From: Desulfobacterales bacterium
GTDB taxonomy: Bacteria > Desulfobacterota > UBA8473
Reading direction: 5' to 3'
NCBI GenBank assembly: GCA_016209225.1
Contig: JACQWO010000017.1
Coordinates: forward strand, 60,326-124,325
Length of the DNA stretch: 64,000 bases
The notes under the pieces were generated by a model. That model searched no databases. It saw only the letters and a list, made by a program, of their open reading frames with translations, and was not told where the DNA came from. The position numbers were made by a program, and so were the translations under genes. Shown in pieces: positions 33,659 through 44,075 of this stretch; position 1 is the first letter of the stretch, and each line of letters begins with the position of its first letter.

Positions 33659-34066
33659 CTACCAGATAGTCTCTACCTCAAGGAAATTCAACATCCTGCG
33701 ATCCGATGTCAATAGAGGCATTCCCAATGTCCTTGAGGTGGCGACAATAAGCTGATCTGCCGGATCATGGTGGAAACCTTTAAGTTGAGTGCTCTCCACA
33801 GCAATCTCCGGGGAAAGTTCAGCAATCCTTACCCCAAACTCACTTAAAGAGCGTCTGATCCACGTAAGTGTTGGTATCGAAAACGTAATTCTCTTCTTTT
33901 CTACTAATTTAGCTACTTCCCAGCAGGAGATAGCCGATACCCATTTCTGCCTTGCCTGCTGAATAGCCCTTTTTGCCTCTTTGGATAGTAAAATTTTGTC
34001 CTCTATGCTCATCCAGATCCAGACATGGGTATCGAGCAGCAGGTCATTCACTTTAAAGTTTCCCAT
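33659..34066 (-). CDS. vapC: VapC-type PIN toxin, second pair
   Basis: The 135-residue protein has the PIN pattern LLLDTHVWIWMS (D first strand), AISCWEVAKLVEK (E), DPADQLIVATSR (D) and LLTSDRRMLNF (D). It is of the Doc/PIN subgroup with HDPADQ. It overlaps the antitoxin by 19 bases. Toxins of this kind cleave RNA. All acidic residues are present. Confidence 0.88.
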   Translation of the reverse strand: MGNFKVNDLLLDTHVWIWMSIEDKILLSKEAKRAIQQARQKWVSAISCWEVAKLVEKKRITFSIPTLTWIRRSLSEFGVRIAELSPEIAVESTQLKGFHHDPADQLIVATSRTLGMPLLTSDRRMLNFLEVETIW

Positions 34067-34272
34067 TCATCTTCAACAACAGGAGATACGATATCACCCA
34101 TAAATGTAATTGTCTCTTTTAACGGGACATCCTTTTGCTGATGACTAACAGGTATAATCTCGGCAATGGGCTTGCCTCGCTTGGTAATAATAACCCCTTT
34201 TTTTTGACGGTTGACATCTTCCAGAACAGCAAGACACGTGGCCTTGAATTTTGATACAGACAGAGTTTCCAT
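34048..34272 (-). CDS. Phd/YefM-type antitoxin
   Basis: The 74-residue protein (METLSVSKFKATCLAVLEDVNRQKKGVIITKRGKPIAEIIPV) is a Phd/YefM-like antitoxin with the KRGKPIAEI strand. The tail ends PVVEDEWETLK. It precedes the PIN toxin with overlap. The ATG lies after CTGGAGGAAACT. Confidence 0.85.
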   Translation of the reverse strand: METLSVSKFKATCLAVLEDVNRQKKGVIITKRGKPIAEIIPVSHQQKDVPLKETITFMGDIVSPVVEDEWETLK

Positions 34273-34399
34273 AGTTTCCTCCAGAAGCTCTCTTAGTTAT
34301 GGTCAAATTGTTATGGTCATTTTATCCTGTTCAGGTTATCTTGTCAATCAAAAATAGAGCAACTGCTCAGAAGCCAGGAGTCAGGAGTCAGAATTGCCG

Positions 34400-34428
34400 T
34401 TGACATGCTCGGGGCTTACATGTTATAA
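34400..34428 (+). promoter_or_regulatory. Strong promoter at the broken 5' end of tupA
   Basis: TTGACA (34400-34405) and TTATAA (34423-34428), 17 bases apart, overlapping a TATAAA with 18. The predicted start of RNA would be near 34435, at the very beginning of the surviving signal-peptide codons. Heptamers (GGAGTCA) lie just upstream. Confidence 0.6.
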
Positions 34429-34433
34429 AATGA

Positions 34434-35216
34434 TCATCTTTCTCGCTGGCACATGCAGGAGAAAGGCTGAGACTCTCTACAACCACCAGCACCGAGAACT
34501 CCGGACTGCTCCATGTCCTTCTTCCACCTTTTGAAGATATGTTCAATATAAAGGTGGATGTAATTCCGGTAGGGACAGGACAGGCGCTGAAGCTGGCGGA
34601 GAATGGGGATGTGGATGTTACTCTGGTTCACGCCCGGCATCTGGAAAACAGATTTGTAAGGGAGGGTTACGGTGTAAACCGCAGGGACGTCATGTACAAC
34701 GATTTTGTGATTATCGGACCAAGGTCTGACCCTGCAGGGGTCAGAAAGGCAAAAACTGCAGTTGATGCCTTTAAAAAGATTGCCCTGAATCAAGCCACTT
34801 TTATATCCAGAGGGGATAATTCGGGGACCCATGCAAAAGAGATGGAGACATGGGAGACAACCGGGAAGAAACCCTCGGGAAGTTGGTACCTGGAGGCAGG
34901 AAAAGGAATGGGGACGATATTGATTATGGCTTATGAGAAGGGCGCATATACCCTGGCCGACAGGGGCACCTATCTGGCCTTTTCAGGAAGCAGAAAAATA
35001 GACCTCCCCATCCTCTTTGAAGGTGATCCTGTACTTTTTAATCCATATGGTATCATTGCCGTCAACCCGGCAAGGTATCCTCATGTAAACTATGTAAAGG
35101 CTATGGCCTTAATTGATTGGGTCACATCCAGACAAGGGCAAAAGATCATCAAGGAATTTGGAAAGGACAGGTTTGGACAGCCCCTGTTTATTCCAGTGGC
35201 TGTGACTAATCCTTGA
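34434..35216 (+). pseudogene. tupA: Tungstate-binding protein TupA, 5' end lost
   Basis: The frame from 34434 reads SSFSLAHAGERLRLSTTTS then TENSGLLHVLLPPFE, the end of a signal peptide (cleavage after AHA) and the mature start of TupA-type periplasmic binding proteins, followed by GTGQALKLAENGDVDVTLVHA and NDFVIIGPRSDP. The frame is preceded by TGA at 34431 and has no start before ATG 34539. So the signal peptide head is missing and, if translated from 34539, the protein would be cytoplasmic and lack its first ligand-binding loop. tupB and tupC downstream are intact. It may be a recent 5' deletion linked to repeats upstream. Confidence 0.7.
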
Positions 35217-35247
35217 AGTTGAGGAGTTGAGGAGTTGAGTATGTTTC

Positions 35248-35940
35248 ATGGACTATATATTAGTTGGTATTTGGAAGGCTTGCGAATTAATCTTTTCGCT
35301 GGATAGGGAAGTATTTGGCATAACCTTGCTCTCCTTAAGAGTCTCTGCTATGGCTACTGTTTTTGCCTCTTTAGTGGGGATACCCATAGGTTTTATTATC
35401 GGCACAGAGGATTTTTTGGGGAAGAGGCCATTAATTACCCTGTTCAATACTCTAATGGCCTTCCCAACTGTGGTAGTGGGGCTATTGCTCTATTCCTTTA
35501 TATCAAGGCAGGGGCCATTGGGGCATTTAGGTCTTCTTTTTACCCCGTGGGCTATGGCAATAGGTCAGTTTGTCCTGGCAACACCTATTATAGTTGCCCT
35601 GAGCATCTCTGCCACCCAGGGTATAGACCCTCGGGTAAGACTTACAGCCCTTTCAATGGGGGCAAATACCTTACAGACTGCCCTAACAGTACTTTCTGAG
35701 GCAAGATTTGCCTTGATCTCTGCCGTGATTGCCGGATTTGGCAGGGTAATTACAGAGGTGGGCTGTGCCTTGATGGTTGGTGGAAACATAAGGGGCTACA
35801 CTCGAATATTGACTACCGCCATCGCCTTAGAAACATCGAAGGGGGAGTTTGCATTTAGTTTGGCATTGGGATTTATCCTCCTTGCTGTAGCCTTTTTGGT
35901 TAATATCTTCTTTCACTGGTTGCAGGGAAGGAGAGGGTGA
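35248..35940 (+). CDS. tupB: Tungstate ABC transporter permease
   Basis: The 230-residue membrane protein has five to six helices (e.g. ITLLSLRVSAMATVFASLVGIP and FILLAVAFLVNIFF) and the EAA-like loop of ABC permeases (SEARFALISAVIAGFGRVITE). The adjacent tupA and tupC make it the tungstate or molybdate uptake permease. The ATG at 35248 lies after a run of GGAGTTGA repeats. Tungsten would serve formate dehydrogenase or aldehyde oxidoreductases. Confidence 0.85.
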   Translation: MDYILVGIWKACELIFSLDREVFGITLLSLRVSAMATVFASLVGIPIGFIIGTEDFLGKRPLITLFNTLMAFPTVVVGLLLYSFISRQGPLGHLGLLFTPWAMAIGQFVLATPIIVALSISATQGIDPRVRLTALSMGANTLQTALTVLSEARFALISAVIAGFGRVITEVGCALMVGGNIRGYTRILTTAIALETSKGEFAFSLALGFILLAVAFLVNIFFHWLQGRRG

Positions 35941-35950
35941 TTGTTGAACA

Positions 35951-36649
35951 ATGGACAACTATCAATTTGCCGTTAAAGATTTGACGAAATTCTATAATGG
36001 GAAGAAGGTATTAGACATACCCTACTTGATAATCAAAAAGGGAACGGTCCACGGAGTGATGGGTCCCAATGGCTCAGGAAAGACCACCCTCCTTTCCATC
36101 CTGTCCCTTCTTACCAAGCCAACCTCAGGAAGGGTCTATTTTGATGGATTGGAGATTGATAGCCATGGGAATAATGAATTCAGATTAAGACGAGAGATGG
36201 CCATGGTTCTTCAGAATCCTTTCCTCCTCAATACAACTGTGGAGAAGAACGTAGCCTACGGTTTGAGGATCCGTGGTTTGAGTAAAAGAGAGCAAAAACA
36301 AAAGGTTGTAGAATGTCTGGATTTGGTAGGACTAGCAGGTTTTGAAAAAAGAAGAGCCCATGAGCTTTCCGGAGGAGAGGCCCAGAGGGTTGCAATTGCC
36401 AGAGGGATCGCAGTAACACCAAAGGTTTTGTTCCTCGATGAACCCACTGCAAACGTGGATAAAACCCATATAGACGTACTGGAAAACATTATTAAGGAAT
36501 TGAACCGTAGATACAGAACAACTGTTATATTTACCACCCATGATTTAAACCAGGCATACCGAGTGGCAGACGAGATTGTTGTTCTATCTGAGGGGAAAAT
36601 CAAGGAAATTCTGACTACTCAGGTATTTAGGCTGAAGGCTGAAGGCTGA
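35951..36649 (+). CDS. tupC: Tungstate ABC transporter ATPase
   Basis: The 232-residue ATPase has Walker A GPNGSGKTTLL, signature LSGGEAQRVAIARG, Walker B VLFLDEPTANVD and switch H of TTHDLNQ. The C-terminus is unusual: after KIKEILT it ends TQVFRLKAEG, which is encoded by the left end of a mobile repeat (36613 on), including the stop. The original end has therefore been replaced. It follows tupB closely (10 bases). Confidence 0.9.
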   Translation: MDNYQFAVKDLTKFYNGKKVLDIPYLIIKKGTVHGVMGPNGSGKTTLLSILSLLTKPTSGRVYFDGLEIDSHGNNEFRLRREMAMVLQNPFLLNTTVEKNVAYGLRIRGLSKREQKQKVVECLDLVGLAGFEKRRAHELSGGEAQRVAIARGIAVTPKVLFLDEPTANVDKTHIDVLENIIKELNRRYRTTVIFTTHDLNQAYRVADEIVVLSEGKIKEILTTQVFRLKAEG

Positions 36650-36722
36650 AGTCTATAAAACATCTCGAAAAGTCTTCTACCTTCAGTCTATCTACCTTCA
36701 GTCTATCCGCCTGAGTAGTTAC
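36613..36722. mobile_element. Short MITE joining the ends of tupC and ilvD
   Basis: Ends TGACTACTCAGG (36612-36623) and CCTGAGTAGTTAC (36710-36722) are near-perfect inverted copies. The interior is a row of GGCTGAA and CTTCAGTCTA heptamers. The element covers the last codons of tupC on one side and the stop codon of ilvD on the other. Confidence 0.7.
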
Positions 36723-38386
36723 ATTTTATCCTTAAAGACTGCTCCCGTACTGGCTGACGTTACCAGTTTTGAATATCTATAAACATAGCCTTCTTTTATT
36801 TTAGGTTCTGGTGCTTTCCAGCCTCTTTTCCGTTTTTCAATCTCTTCATCACTTACTTTCAGAGTGAGTCTTTTGTTTGGTATGTCTATCTCTATTACAT
36901 CTTCGTTTTCTACAAAGGCTATAAGTCCCCCTTCCGCAGCCTCAGGGGATATATGGCCAATAGCAGCTCCCCTTGTCCCTCCGCTAAATCTGCCGTCTGT
37001 TATAATGGCCACATCTTTGTCCAATCCCATCCCTGCTATAGCAGATGTGGGTGTAAGCATCTCCCTCATTCCTGGCCCTCCTTTGGGCCCTTCATATCTT
37101 ATCACCACTATATCGCCAGGTTTTATTTTCTTGGCTAAGATGGATTCTACTGCCTCTTCTTCTGAGTCAAACACCCTGGCTTTACCCTGGCTTTTCAACA
37201 TTTCTGGCGCAACAGCGGACTGCTTAACCACCGCACCATCCGGTGCCAGGTTGCCTTTCAGGATGGCAATGCCTCCCTCTTTATGATATGGATTTTCTAC
37301 AGGTCTGATAACGTTTTTGTCTATTACTTCCACACCTTTTAGATTTTCTCTCAGGTTTTTGCCGGTAACGGTTATAACATCCTGGTTTATCAAACCCAGT
37401 TTAGCAAGTTCTGCCATAACGGCTGGCACGCCACCTGCCTCATTTAGATCCTGAAGACGGTGAGGGCCTGCAGGACTCAGACTACACAAATGAGGAGTTT
37501 TGTAGCTCATCTCATTGAATATCTCTAATTCTAAGTTTAGCTTGGCCTCATGGGCTAGGGCAGGGAGATGTAAGACAGTATTAGTAGAACAGCCCAGAGC
37601 CATATCTACTGCAATAGCATTCCTGAATGCTGACATATTGGCTATGTTTCGGGGTGTTATGTTTTTTTCAAGAAGCTCCATTATCTTTTTGCCGGCAAGC
37701 TTTGCAAGCCTCCGCCTCGCTGCATAAACTGCTGGGATAGTACCATTTCCTGGAAGTCCCAGTCCTAAGGCTTCCGTTAAACAGTTCATGGAGTTTGCAG
37801 TAAACATCCCTGCACATGAACCACAGCCCGGACATGCCATATCCTCCAGTTCTTTTAGCTCAGCTTCACTCATTTTGCCTGATTTAACCGCCCCAACCCC
37901 TTCGAAGACTGTGATAAGATCAATATTTTGCCCCCGTCTCTTTCCTGTAAGCATTGGACCACCACTGATTACTATAGCTGGAATGTTCAGCCTCAATGCA
38001 GCCATTAACATCCCCGGCACAATCTTATCACAGTTGGGTATCAGGACCAATGCATCAAAGGGATGGGCACATGCCATAATCTCTATAGAGTCTGCAATAA
38101 GTTCTCTGCTGGCAAGGGAGTATTTCATGCCCTGATGGTTCATGGCTATACCATCGCATACACCGATAGTAGAGAACTCCATCGGGGTTCCTCCAGCCAA
38201 TCTAATGCCTGCCTTCACCGATTCGGCAATATCTCTGAGATGTATGTGTCCAGGGATGATCTCGCTTTGAGAGTTTGCGACTCCAATAATAGGACGTGTG
38301 ATTTCCTCGTCAGTATAACCCATAGCCTTAAAAAGAGAACGATGGGGGGCTTTTTCTAACCCTTTCTTCATTAAGTAGCTTCGCAT
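36719..38386 (-). CDS. ilvD: Dihydroxy-acid dehydratase
   Basis: The 555-residue enzyme dehydrates 2,3-dihydroxy-isovalerate and related acids in valine, leucine and isoleucine synthesis. Motifs: cluster cysteines in the [10 protein letters not shown] region, [17 protein letters not shown], and [21 protein letters not shown], then [10 protein letters not shown] and [11 protein letters not shown]. Length and the end (TGAVFKDKM) are typical. The stop TAA is contributed by the end of the adjacent mobile repeat. It stands alone, transcribed towards tupC. Confidence 0.95.
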   Translation of the reverse strand: MRSYLMKKGLEKAPHRSLFKAMGYTDEEITRPIIGVANSQSEIIPGHIHLRDIAESVKAGIRLAGGTPMEFSTIGVCDGIAMNHQGMKYSLASRELIADSIEIMACAHPFDALVLIPNCDKIVPGMLMAALRLNIPAIVISGGPMLTGKRRGQNIDLITVFEGVGAVKSGKMSEAELKELEDMACPGCGSCAGMFTANSMNCLTEALGLGLPGNGTIPAVYAARRRLAKLAGKKIMELLEKNITPRNIANMSAFRNAIAVDMALGCSTNTVLHLPALAHEAKLNLELEIFNEMSYKTPHLCSLSPAGPHRLQDLNEAGGVPAVMAELAKLGLINQDVITVTGKNLRENLKGVEVIDKNVIRPVENPYHKEGGIAILKGNLAPDGAVVKQSAVAPEMLKSQGKARVFDSEEEAVESILAKKIKPGDIVVIRYEGPKGGPGMREMLTPTSAIAGMGLDKDVAIITDGRFSGGTRGAAIGHISPEAAEGGLIAFVENEDVIEIDIPNKRLTLKVSDEEIEKRKRGWKAPEPKIKEGYVYRYSKLVTSASTGAVFKDKM

Positions 38387-38562
38387 TGCAATCTTCCTCC
38401 TGTTCTATTTTTTCTTTGTGCCTCTGTGACTTCGCTCCTCTGTGCCTACCTGAATATACTAACGAACTATACTGCTGGTTGTCAACATCTTTTAACCAAA
38501 TGGGGAAAAGAGTAAAGATAGTTGCTGAACTAGCCACAGGCTGCTGCCTTGTTAAATAATCG

Positions 38563-38591
38563 TTGACTAAATTTTAAATATTTAATAGAAT
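38563..38591 (+). promoter_or_regulatory. Promoter of tRNA-Gly
   Basis: TTGACT (38563-38568) and TAGAAT (38586-38591) are 17 bases apart, with the tRNA starting about 30 bases after the expected +1. Confidence 0.6.
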
Positions 38592-38627
38592 TACAACATA
38601 TCTGGAATTAGAATACTCATATAATGA

Positions 38628-38703
38628 GCGGGCATAGCTCAGCTGGTAGAGTACAAGCTTCCCAAGCTTGGTGTCGCGGGTTCGAATCCCGTTGCCCGCT
38701 CCA
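38628..38703 (+). tRNA. tRNA-Gly (anticodon CCC)
   Basis: A full cloverleaf is visible: acceptor GCGGGCA/TGCCCGC, D-arm GCTC..GAGT, anticodon stem CAAGC/GCTTG around loop TTCCCAA with anticodon CCC, and T-arm GCGGG-TTCGAAT-CCCGT. CCA is encoded (38701-38703). CCC reads GGG glycine codons. Confidence 0.95.
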
Positions 38704-38823
38704 CTTTTAATCAAAGAGGAAACCTAATAAGCTATGGGTTCATTTCTTAAAGCAAACATTTTTTTCTTGCAACTTGTGGAATTTCGTGTTATTTTTTAAG
38801 CATCAATTTATTAAAGTTCACTA

Positions 38824-38850
38824 AAAGTGGGCTTAAAGCCCACTTTTTTA
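38824..38850 (+). terminator. Hairpin with T run before rimP
   Basis: AAAGTGGGCTT faces AAGCCCACTTT with a following T run. It is placed to end the tRNA transcript or a leader before rimP. Confidence 0.65.
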
Positions 38851-38895
38851 TTATAAAAGGGGTTTTGTGTGATCCCAACCCCCAAATGAGCAACA

Positions 38896-39354
38896 ATGTC
38901 TGCTGATATTCTGGAATCTGTAAGAGAGATAGTAGAGCCGATTGTTATAGCTGAGGGCATGGAACTTGTGCACATTGAGTACAGGAGAGAAAGAAGGGGG
39001 TGGGTTTTAAGGCTTTATATCGATAAAGAAGGAGGAGTAACAGTAGATGATTGTTCTAATATTAGCGGACAGGCAAGTCATCTGATGCAGATAGATGAAC
39101 TGATTCCACGTTCCTATGTGTTGGAGGTTTCTTCTCCTGGGCTCGGCAGACCATTGAAGAGAGAAGATGATTTTATAAAACACAAAGACAGACTGGTCAG
39201 GTTTAAAGTAGACGATCCAACAGGTAGATGGAAGAATTTTAAAGGTAGGCTTTTGGATTATAAAGATGGGGTGGTAAAAATTAAGGTTGGAGATGAGATT
39301 ATCAGTTTGCCCTTCAATAAAATATCGGAAGCAAATTTAATATACGAGTTTTAA
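38896..39354 (+). CDS. rimP: Ribosome maturation factor RimP
   Basis: The 152-residue protein matches RimP, with GMELVHIEYRRERRGWVLRL, DCSNISGQASHLMQ and YVLEVSSPGLGRPLKREDDF, the family's best motif. It helps late assembly of the 30S subunit. It begins the rimP-nusA-infB cluster; nusA follows after a repeat-bearing gap. Confidence 0.93.
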   Translation: MSADILESVREIVEPIVIAEGMELVHIEYRRERRGWVLRLYIDKEGGVTVDDCSNISGQASHLMQIDELIPRSYVLEVSSPGLGRPLKREDDFIKHKDRLVRFKVDDPTGRWKNFKGRLLDYKDGVVKIKVGDEIISLPFNKISEANLIYEF

Positions 39355-39445
39355 ACTGTGGACACTTTAATCAACGTCAATAATAAGCAGTCAAGTTTCT
39401 TTTAAAAATAAATCCTAAACAATGTCTCTTAGCTTTCTGCTATAA

Positions 39446-39511
39446 GCGTTCAGCCTTCAGCTTCCGAATATTATTCTAGGGGCTGGAGGCTGATAGCTGA
39501 CTCATGAACGC
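39446..39511. repeat. Inverted repeat in the rimP-nusA gap
   Basis: AGCGTTCAGCCTTCAGCTT faces GGCTGATAGCTGA..TGAACGCT, with a short spacer. It resembles the CAGCCTTCAG intergenic family. Confidence 0.5.
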
Positions 39512-39532
39512 TGAGATAAGGGAGATTAAAAA

Positions 39533-40843
39533 GTGATTTCGGACCTGACCCGTTTGATTGATGAAGTTGGAAAAAGCAAGGGAATTAACAGAGAAATACT
39601 TATAGAAGCTTTGGAATCTGCTATGTTGACAGCGGCCAAAAAGAAATTTGGCCCTTATCAAGAGATTGAAGCCAACTTTAATGAAGAACTGGGAGAAGTT
39701 GAACTGTTTGAATTTAAAACTGTAGTGAATGAGGTTAAAGACCTACGTGTAGAAATATCTTTTGAAGAAGCTGTTGAACTGGATCCTGGAGTTGAGATTG
39801 GTGATAGCCTTGGTATAAAAATGGATGTAGGTACATTTGGCAGGATATCAGCTCAAACTGCTAAGCAGGTTATAATCCAGAAGGTTAGGGATGCCGAGAG
39901 AGAGAATGTTTATAACGACTACAAAGATCGTAAGGGGGAACTGGTTAATGGTATTATCCATCGTATTGACAGAAACAACATAATTATTAACCTGGGAAGA
40001 TCAGAGGCTATCCTTCCACCCCATGAGCAGGTGTCAAAAGAGGTCTATACTCAGGGGAACCGAATTAAAGCCTATATCTTGGACATTCTCAAGTCTTCCA
40101 AGGGGCCACAGATCATTCTTTCGAGGACCCATCCAGGATTGCTTATAAGGCTATTTGAGGTTGAAGTTCCAGAGATTTCTGAGCAAATTGTGAAGATTAA
40201 AGGCGCTGTGAGGGAACCGGGCAGCAGAGCTAAAATAGCAGTCTACTCGGGGGATTTGGATGTTGATCCGGTCGGTGCTTGCGTAGGTATGAAGGGTTCT
40301 CGAGTACGAAGTGTTGTACAAGAGTTGCATGGAGAGAAGATAGATATAGTTCCATGGAGTGATGATCCGGCTAAATTTGTATGTAATGCCTTGTCTCCTG
40401 CAGAGATTTCTGAAGTGATAATTGATGATGCAGGGAAGACAATGGAGGTCATTGTTGCTGATGATCAGTTATCTTTAGCTATTGGGAAGAAAGGACAAAA
40501 TGTACGTCTGGCTGCCAGACTTACAGGTTGGAAGATAGATATCAAGAGTGAATCAAAAGTTGCCGGAATTTCAGAAGATATACATAATGCCCTTGTTGAT
40601 ATTCCTGGGATAGGCTATTCTACAGCAGGTGCTTTATTCAATAGGGGTTTTTTTTCAGCATATGACATTTTTAGTGCAAGTATTGAGGAGCTCACCAAGG
40701 TAGAGGGTATAGGTGAGAAAAAAGCCGATAGACTAAAAAAAACCACTGAAGAATACTTGAAACAAAAGGACTTAGAAAAAAGCGATGAGAACTCGACAAA
40801 AGATATATCGTTAGCAAGCGGAGAGGAAGATGAGGCGAAGTAG
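39533..40843 (+). CDS. nusA: Transcription factor NusA
   Basis: The 436-residue protein has the NusA N-terminal domain, an S1 part ([20 protein letters not shown]), two KH parts ([15 protein letters not shown] and [16 protein letters not shown]), and a C-terminal helix-hairpin-helix pair ([16 protein letters not shown] and [12 protein letters not shown]). It controls pausing, termination and antitermination. The start is GTG. The acidic tail ([20 protein letters not shown]) is a species feature. Confidence 0.95.
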   Translation: MISDLTRLIDEVGKSKGINREILIEALESAMLTAAKKKFGPYQEIEANFNEELGEVELFEFKTVVNEVKDLRVEISFEEAVELDPGVEIGDSLGIKMDVGTFGRISAQTAKQVIIQKVRDAERENVYNDYKDRKGELVNGIIHRIDRNNIIINLGRSEAILPPHEQVSKEVYTQGNRIKAYILDILKSSKGPQIILSRTHPGLLIRLFEVEVPEISEQIVKIKGAVREPGSRAKIAVYSGDLDVDPVGACVGMKGSRVRSVVQELHGEKIDIVPWSDDPAKFVCNALSPAEISEVIIDDAGKTMEVIVADDQLSLAIGKKGQNVRLAARLTGWKIDIKSESKVAGISEDIHNALVDIPGIGYSTAGALFNRGFFSAYDIFSASIEELTKVEGIGEKKADRLKKTTEEYLKQKDLEKSDENSTKDISLASGEEDEAK

Positions 40844-40869
40844 AACTATGTTCCTTTTGGGGGGATAGA

Positions 40870-43311
40870 ATGGTTAGAGTGTATGAGTTGGCTCAAGAAT
40901 TGGGGATGACAAACAATGAATTCATTGATGAGCTTCAAAAGCTGGGCATAGAGGCTAAGAGCCACATGAGTTCTATTGAGGAAGAAAGAGTTGAAGTGAT
41001 TAAAAATCGTCTTGCTGGAGTTAAAGCTCAGGAACTTATTGAAAAAAGGGTAAAGCCTACGGTTATTCGTAGAAGGATGAAAAAGATAGAACCAGACATT
41101 GAAACGTTGGATGCCGAGCCTGTTAAAGCTGAATTGCCAAAGGTTGAAGAACCTTTGCCGTATATGGTTCCTCCTTCAACTGCACCAGAAGAAATTGTCG
41201 AAAAAAGGGAAGAACCTGTCGAAGGAAAAGCGATTGAACCAGGAAAAGTGGCACCTGAGCCCGTTAGTATTGAAACCGAGCTTCTCAGGAGGAAGAAGGA
41301 TTTAAAAAGACTTGCGGAAGTAGAAGAGGACGAAGATCAGGCGAAGGAAAAACCTGGCAAAAAAATTACAAAGAGAGAGGCTGAAGACTCAATAAAGTTA
41401 AAGCCCTCCAAAAGGAAGGTAGTTTATAAGAAGAAGGAAGACCGTGCAACGAAGGATTTATATGAAAAGGAAGATGTCCTTGAACCTTCTAGGAGCACAG
41501 CGGTAAGGAAGGGGCTACCTAAGCGGGTAAAGAAGAAGACAGAGATTACTGTTCCAAAGGCAATTAAGAGAAAGATAAGGATATTAGAAACTATTACGGT
41601 TAATGAACTGGCTAAGAAGATGGGAATTAAGGCAGGTAATGTGATAAAGAAGTTGTTGGACCTGGGAGTTGTTGCGACGATTAATCAACCTTTGGATATT
41701 GACACCGCCTCCTTAATTGCCAGTGAGTTTTCTTATGCTGTTGAAAGCATACCAATAGATGAAGATATTTTGGAAAAAGAGGAAGATGTCTCTGAGGAAT
41801 TAGTGCATAGGCCGCCTGTGGTTACTGTAATGGGACACGTAGACCATGGAAAAACCTCTCTTTTAGACGCTATACGTGAGACTAATGTCATGGGCAAAGA
41901 AGCAGGCGGTATTACACAGCATATAGGAGCCTATCACGTAAGTCTTCCAAAAGGTGACATAGTATTTTTAGATACCCCAGGCCACGAAGCCTTTACAGCG
42001 ATGCGGGCTAGGGGGGCGCAAGTTACCGATATTGTAGTTCTGGTAGTGGCGGCGGATGATGGTGTGATGTCCCAGACAGTTGAGGCTATAAACCATGCAA
42101 AGGCTGCTGGTGTGACACTGATGGTGGCGATTAATAAAATTGATAAACCCAATGCAGACATTGAGAAAGTTAAGAGAAACCTCATGGAATATGGACTTGT
42201 CCCAGAAGAGTTGGGGGGAGACACTGTCTTTGTGGAGGTTTCTGCTAAGAAAAAGCAGGGTATAAATGACATCTTGGAGCTTATCCTATTACAAGCTGAA
42301 CTATTAGAATTAAAGGCCAATCCTAACAAGGCAGCCAAGGGAGTTGTGATTGAGGCGAAACTGGATAAAGGTAGGGGCCCGGTAGCTACTGTGCTTATTA
42401 AAGAAGGCACCTTAAAGGTCGGTGATCCCTTTGTAGTTGGAGTAAAATTTGGGAAGATAAGAGCGCTGATTAACGAAAATGGAGAAAAGGTAACACAAGT
42501 GGGTCCAGCTATGCCCATAGAAATTATCGGACTTTCTGGAGTGCCCGAGGCAGGGGACAGCTTTGTTGTAGTTGATGACGAGAAGAAAACAAGACAAGTT
42601 GCATTGTTCAGACAGCAAAAGAAAAGGGAGTCTGAACTTGTGAAGACGAGCAAAATTGCATTGGAGAACCTTTATGATAAGATTAAAGAGGGGTATGTAA
42701 AAGAACTGAATATAATTGTCAAGGCAGATGTACAGGGTTCGATCGAGGCTCTTCTAAAGGCATTAAATGAACTGAGTACTGATGCTATAAAGTTACATGT
42801 TATTCATGCCTCCGTTGGTGATATAGGAGAGTCTGATGTTATGTTAGCCTCTGCTTCAAATGCAATAACCATTGGTTTTAATGTTAAATCAGATACAAAG
42901 GTTCAGCAAATTGCTGAACAAGAAAAAGTGAGTATCAGGTTTTATAGTATTATATATAATGCAATATCCGATATGAAGAAAGCCATGGAGGGTTTATTAG
43001 ATCCAATCCTGGAGGAGAAGACATTAGGAAGGGCAGAGGTAAGAAGCACATTTAATATATCCAGGACTGGCACTATAGCTGGTAGTTTTGTTCTAAGTGG
43101 AAAGATTGTAAAGGGTGAACATGCTCGTTTATTACGGGATGATGTAGTAATTCACGATGGAAAGATATACTCATTAAAGAGATTTAAGGACGATGTAAAA
43201 GAGGTTGAATCCGGCTATGAATGCGGGATAGGAATAGAAAATTTTAATGATTTGAAGGTAGACGATATTATTGAATCCTATACTTATGAAAAGGTTTTAG
43301 CAACCCTGTGA
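40870..43311 (+). CDS. infB: Translation initiation factor IF-2
   Basis: The 813-residue protein has an N-terminal IF-2 segment ([21 protein letters not shown]), a charged linker (about 60-240), a second N2 segment ([20 protein letters not shown]), and the GTPase: G1 [10 protein letters not shown] (near residue 322), G2 region [10 protein letters not shown]3 DTPGHEAF, G4 NKID, G5 SAKK. Domains II to IV follow. It delivers initiator tRNA. The length suits deltaproteobacteria. It lies 26 bases after nusA. Confidence 0.96.
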   Translation: MVRVYELAQELGMTNNEFIDELQKLGIEAKSHMSSIEEERVEVIKNRLAGVKAQELIEKRVKPTVIRRRMKKIEPDIETLDAEPVKAELPKVEEPLPYMVPPSTAPEEIVEKREEPVEGKAIEPGKVAPEPVSIETELLRRKKDLKRLAEVEEDEDQAKEKPGKKITKREAEDSIKLKPSKRKVVYKKKEDRATKDLYEKEDVLEPSRSTAVRKGLPKRVKKKTEITVPKAIKRKIRILETITVNELAKKMGIKAGNVIKKLLDLGVVATINQPLDIDTASLIASEFSYAVESIPIDEDILEKEEDVSEELVHRPPVVTVMGHVDHGKTSLLDAIRETNVMGKEAGGITQHIGAYHVSLPKGDIVFLDTPGHEAFTAMRARGAQVTDIVVLVVAADDGVMSQTVEAINHAKAAGVTLMVAINKIDKPNADIEKVKRNLMEYGLVPEELGGDTVFVEVSAKKKQGINDILELILLQAELLELKANPNKAAKGVVIEAKLDKGRGPVATVLIKEGTLKVGDPFVVGVKFGKIRALINENGEKVTQVGPAMPIEIIGLSGVPEAGDSFVVVDDEKKTRQVALFRQQKKRESELVKTSKIALENLYDKIKEGYVKELNIIVKADVQGSIEALLKALNELSTDAIKLHVIHASVGDIGESDVMLASASNAITIGFNVKSDTKVQQIAEQEKVSIRFYSIIYNAISDMKKAMEGLLDPILEEKTLGRAEVRSTFNISRTGTIAGSFVLSGKIVKGEHARLLRDDVVIHDGKIYSLKRFKDDVKEVESGYECGIGIENFNDLKVDDIIESYTYEKVLATL

Positions 43312-43330
43312 TTTGAGACTTAAGTTTAGA

Positions 43331-43389
43331 CTATAGACTATAGACTATTAGCCTACTACAGCCTTCAGCCTAAACACCTGAGTAGTTAC
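43331..43389. repeat. AGACTAT heptamers and end of a GTAACTACTCAG element
   Basis: Three AGACTAT units in tandem (from about 43328), then CAGCCTTCAGCCTAAAC and CCTGAGTAGTTAC (43377-43389). Only the right end of the element family is seen. It occupies the normal ribosome-site area before the next gene. Confidence 0.6.
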
Positions 43390-43400
43390 TACGCAAGAAG

Positions 43401-43688
43401 ATGGTTATCGGTGTTTGCCGCTTGGATATTATGATACACAACAATTCTTCCCTGAAAGGGAAGCGCCAGGTTTTAAAAAGGGTCATTGATAGGGTTAAAC
43501 GGAAGTTCAATGTATCTATAGCAGAGGTAGGGGAGAACGATAAGTGGCAAAGAGCGCAGGTGGGTTTTTGTGTGGTGGGTAATGATAAAAGATATGTCAA
43601 TTCTTCTTTAGACAAGATAGCTAACTTCATCGATGATCTTAGAGTTGTAGATATACTCAACTCAGAGATAGAGATACTGGATTTTTAA
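43401..43688 (+). CDS. DUF503 (YlxP-like) protein
   Basis: The 95-residue protein (VCRLDIMIHNNSSLKGKRQVL, KFNVSIAEVGENDKWQRAQ) is a DUF503/YlxP family member, a small protein found between infB and rbfA in many bacteria and linked to ribosome assembly or initiation. The ribosome site is weak (AAGAAG) because the mobile repeat ends 11 bases before the ATG. Confidence 0.88.
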   Translation: MVIGVCRLDIMIHNNSSLKGKRQVLKRVIDRVKRKFNVSIAEVGENDKWQRAQVGFCVVGNDKRYVNSSLDKIANFIDDLRVVDILNSEIEILDF

Positions 43689-43717
43689 TATACAACCCTA
43701 ACAACTGGAGACTTGTA

Positions 43718-44071
43718 ATGGACTACAAAAGGGCTGATAGGGTTTCTGATCTCCTTAGAGAAGAGATCGCTCAAATCTTATTAAAAGACATTAAAGATCC
43801 CAGGATTGGTTTTGTGACAATTACTGACGTTGAAGTAACTGATGACCTTCGTCAGGCAAGGGTATTCTTCAGTATGGTTGAGAGTGATAGAGAACTAGAA
43901 AAGACTACCAAGGGGCTAAATAGCGCCTCCGGTTATATTAAAAAGAAATTGGGAAAGAGGCTCAGAATGCGTTATATTCCGGATATCGTCTTTAAATTTG
44001 ACAGTTCGTTAAGATATGGAAGCCATATCGATAGTATACTTGAAGGGTTAAAAAGGACCGCCTCTGACTGA
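43718..44071 (+). CDS. rbfA: Ribosome-binding factor A
   Basis: The 117-residue RbfA has LLREEIAQILLKDIKDPRIG at the start, then FVTITDVEVTDDLRQARVFF, the family motif, and RMRYIPDIVFKFDSSLRYG near the end. It assists 16S rRNA maturation. It overlaps closely the next gene. Confidence 0.95.
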   Translation: MDYKRADRVSDLLREEIAQILLKDIKDPRIGFVTITDVEVTDDLRQARVFFSMVESDRELEKTTKGLNSASGYIKKKLGKRLRMRYIPDIVFKFDSSLRYGSHIDSILEGLKRTASD

Positions 44072-44075
44072 TGAA

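Noticed and set aside
41934..42653. Long antisense frames (also 9818-10417, 15641-16288, 25725-26117)
   Set aside because: They lie fully opposite strong genes (infB, metF, metV, etfA) and have no family motifs.
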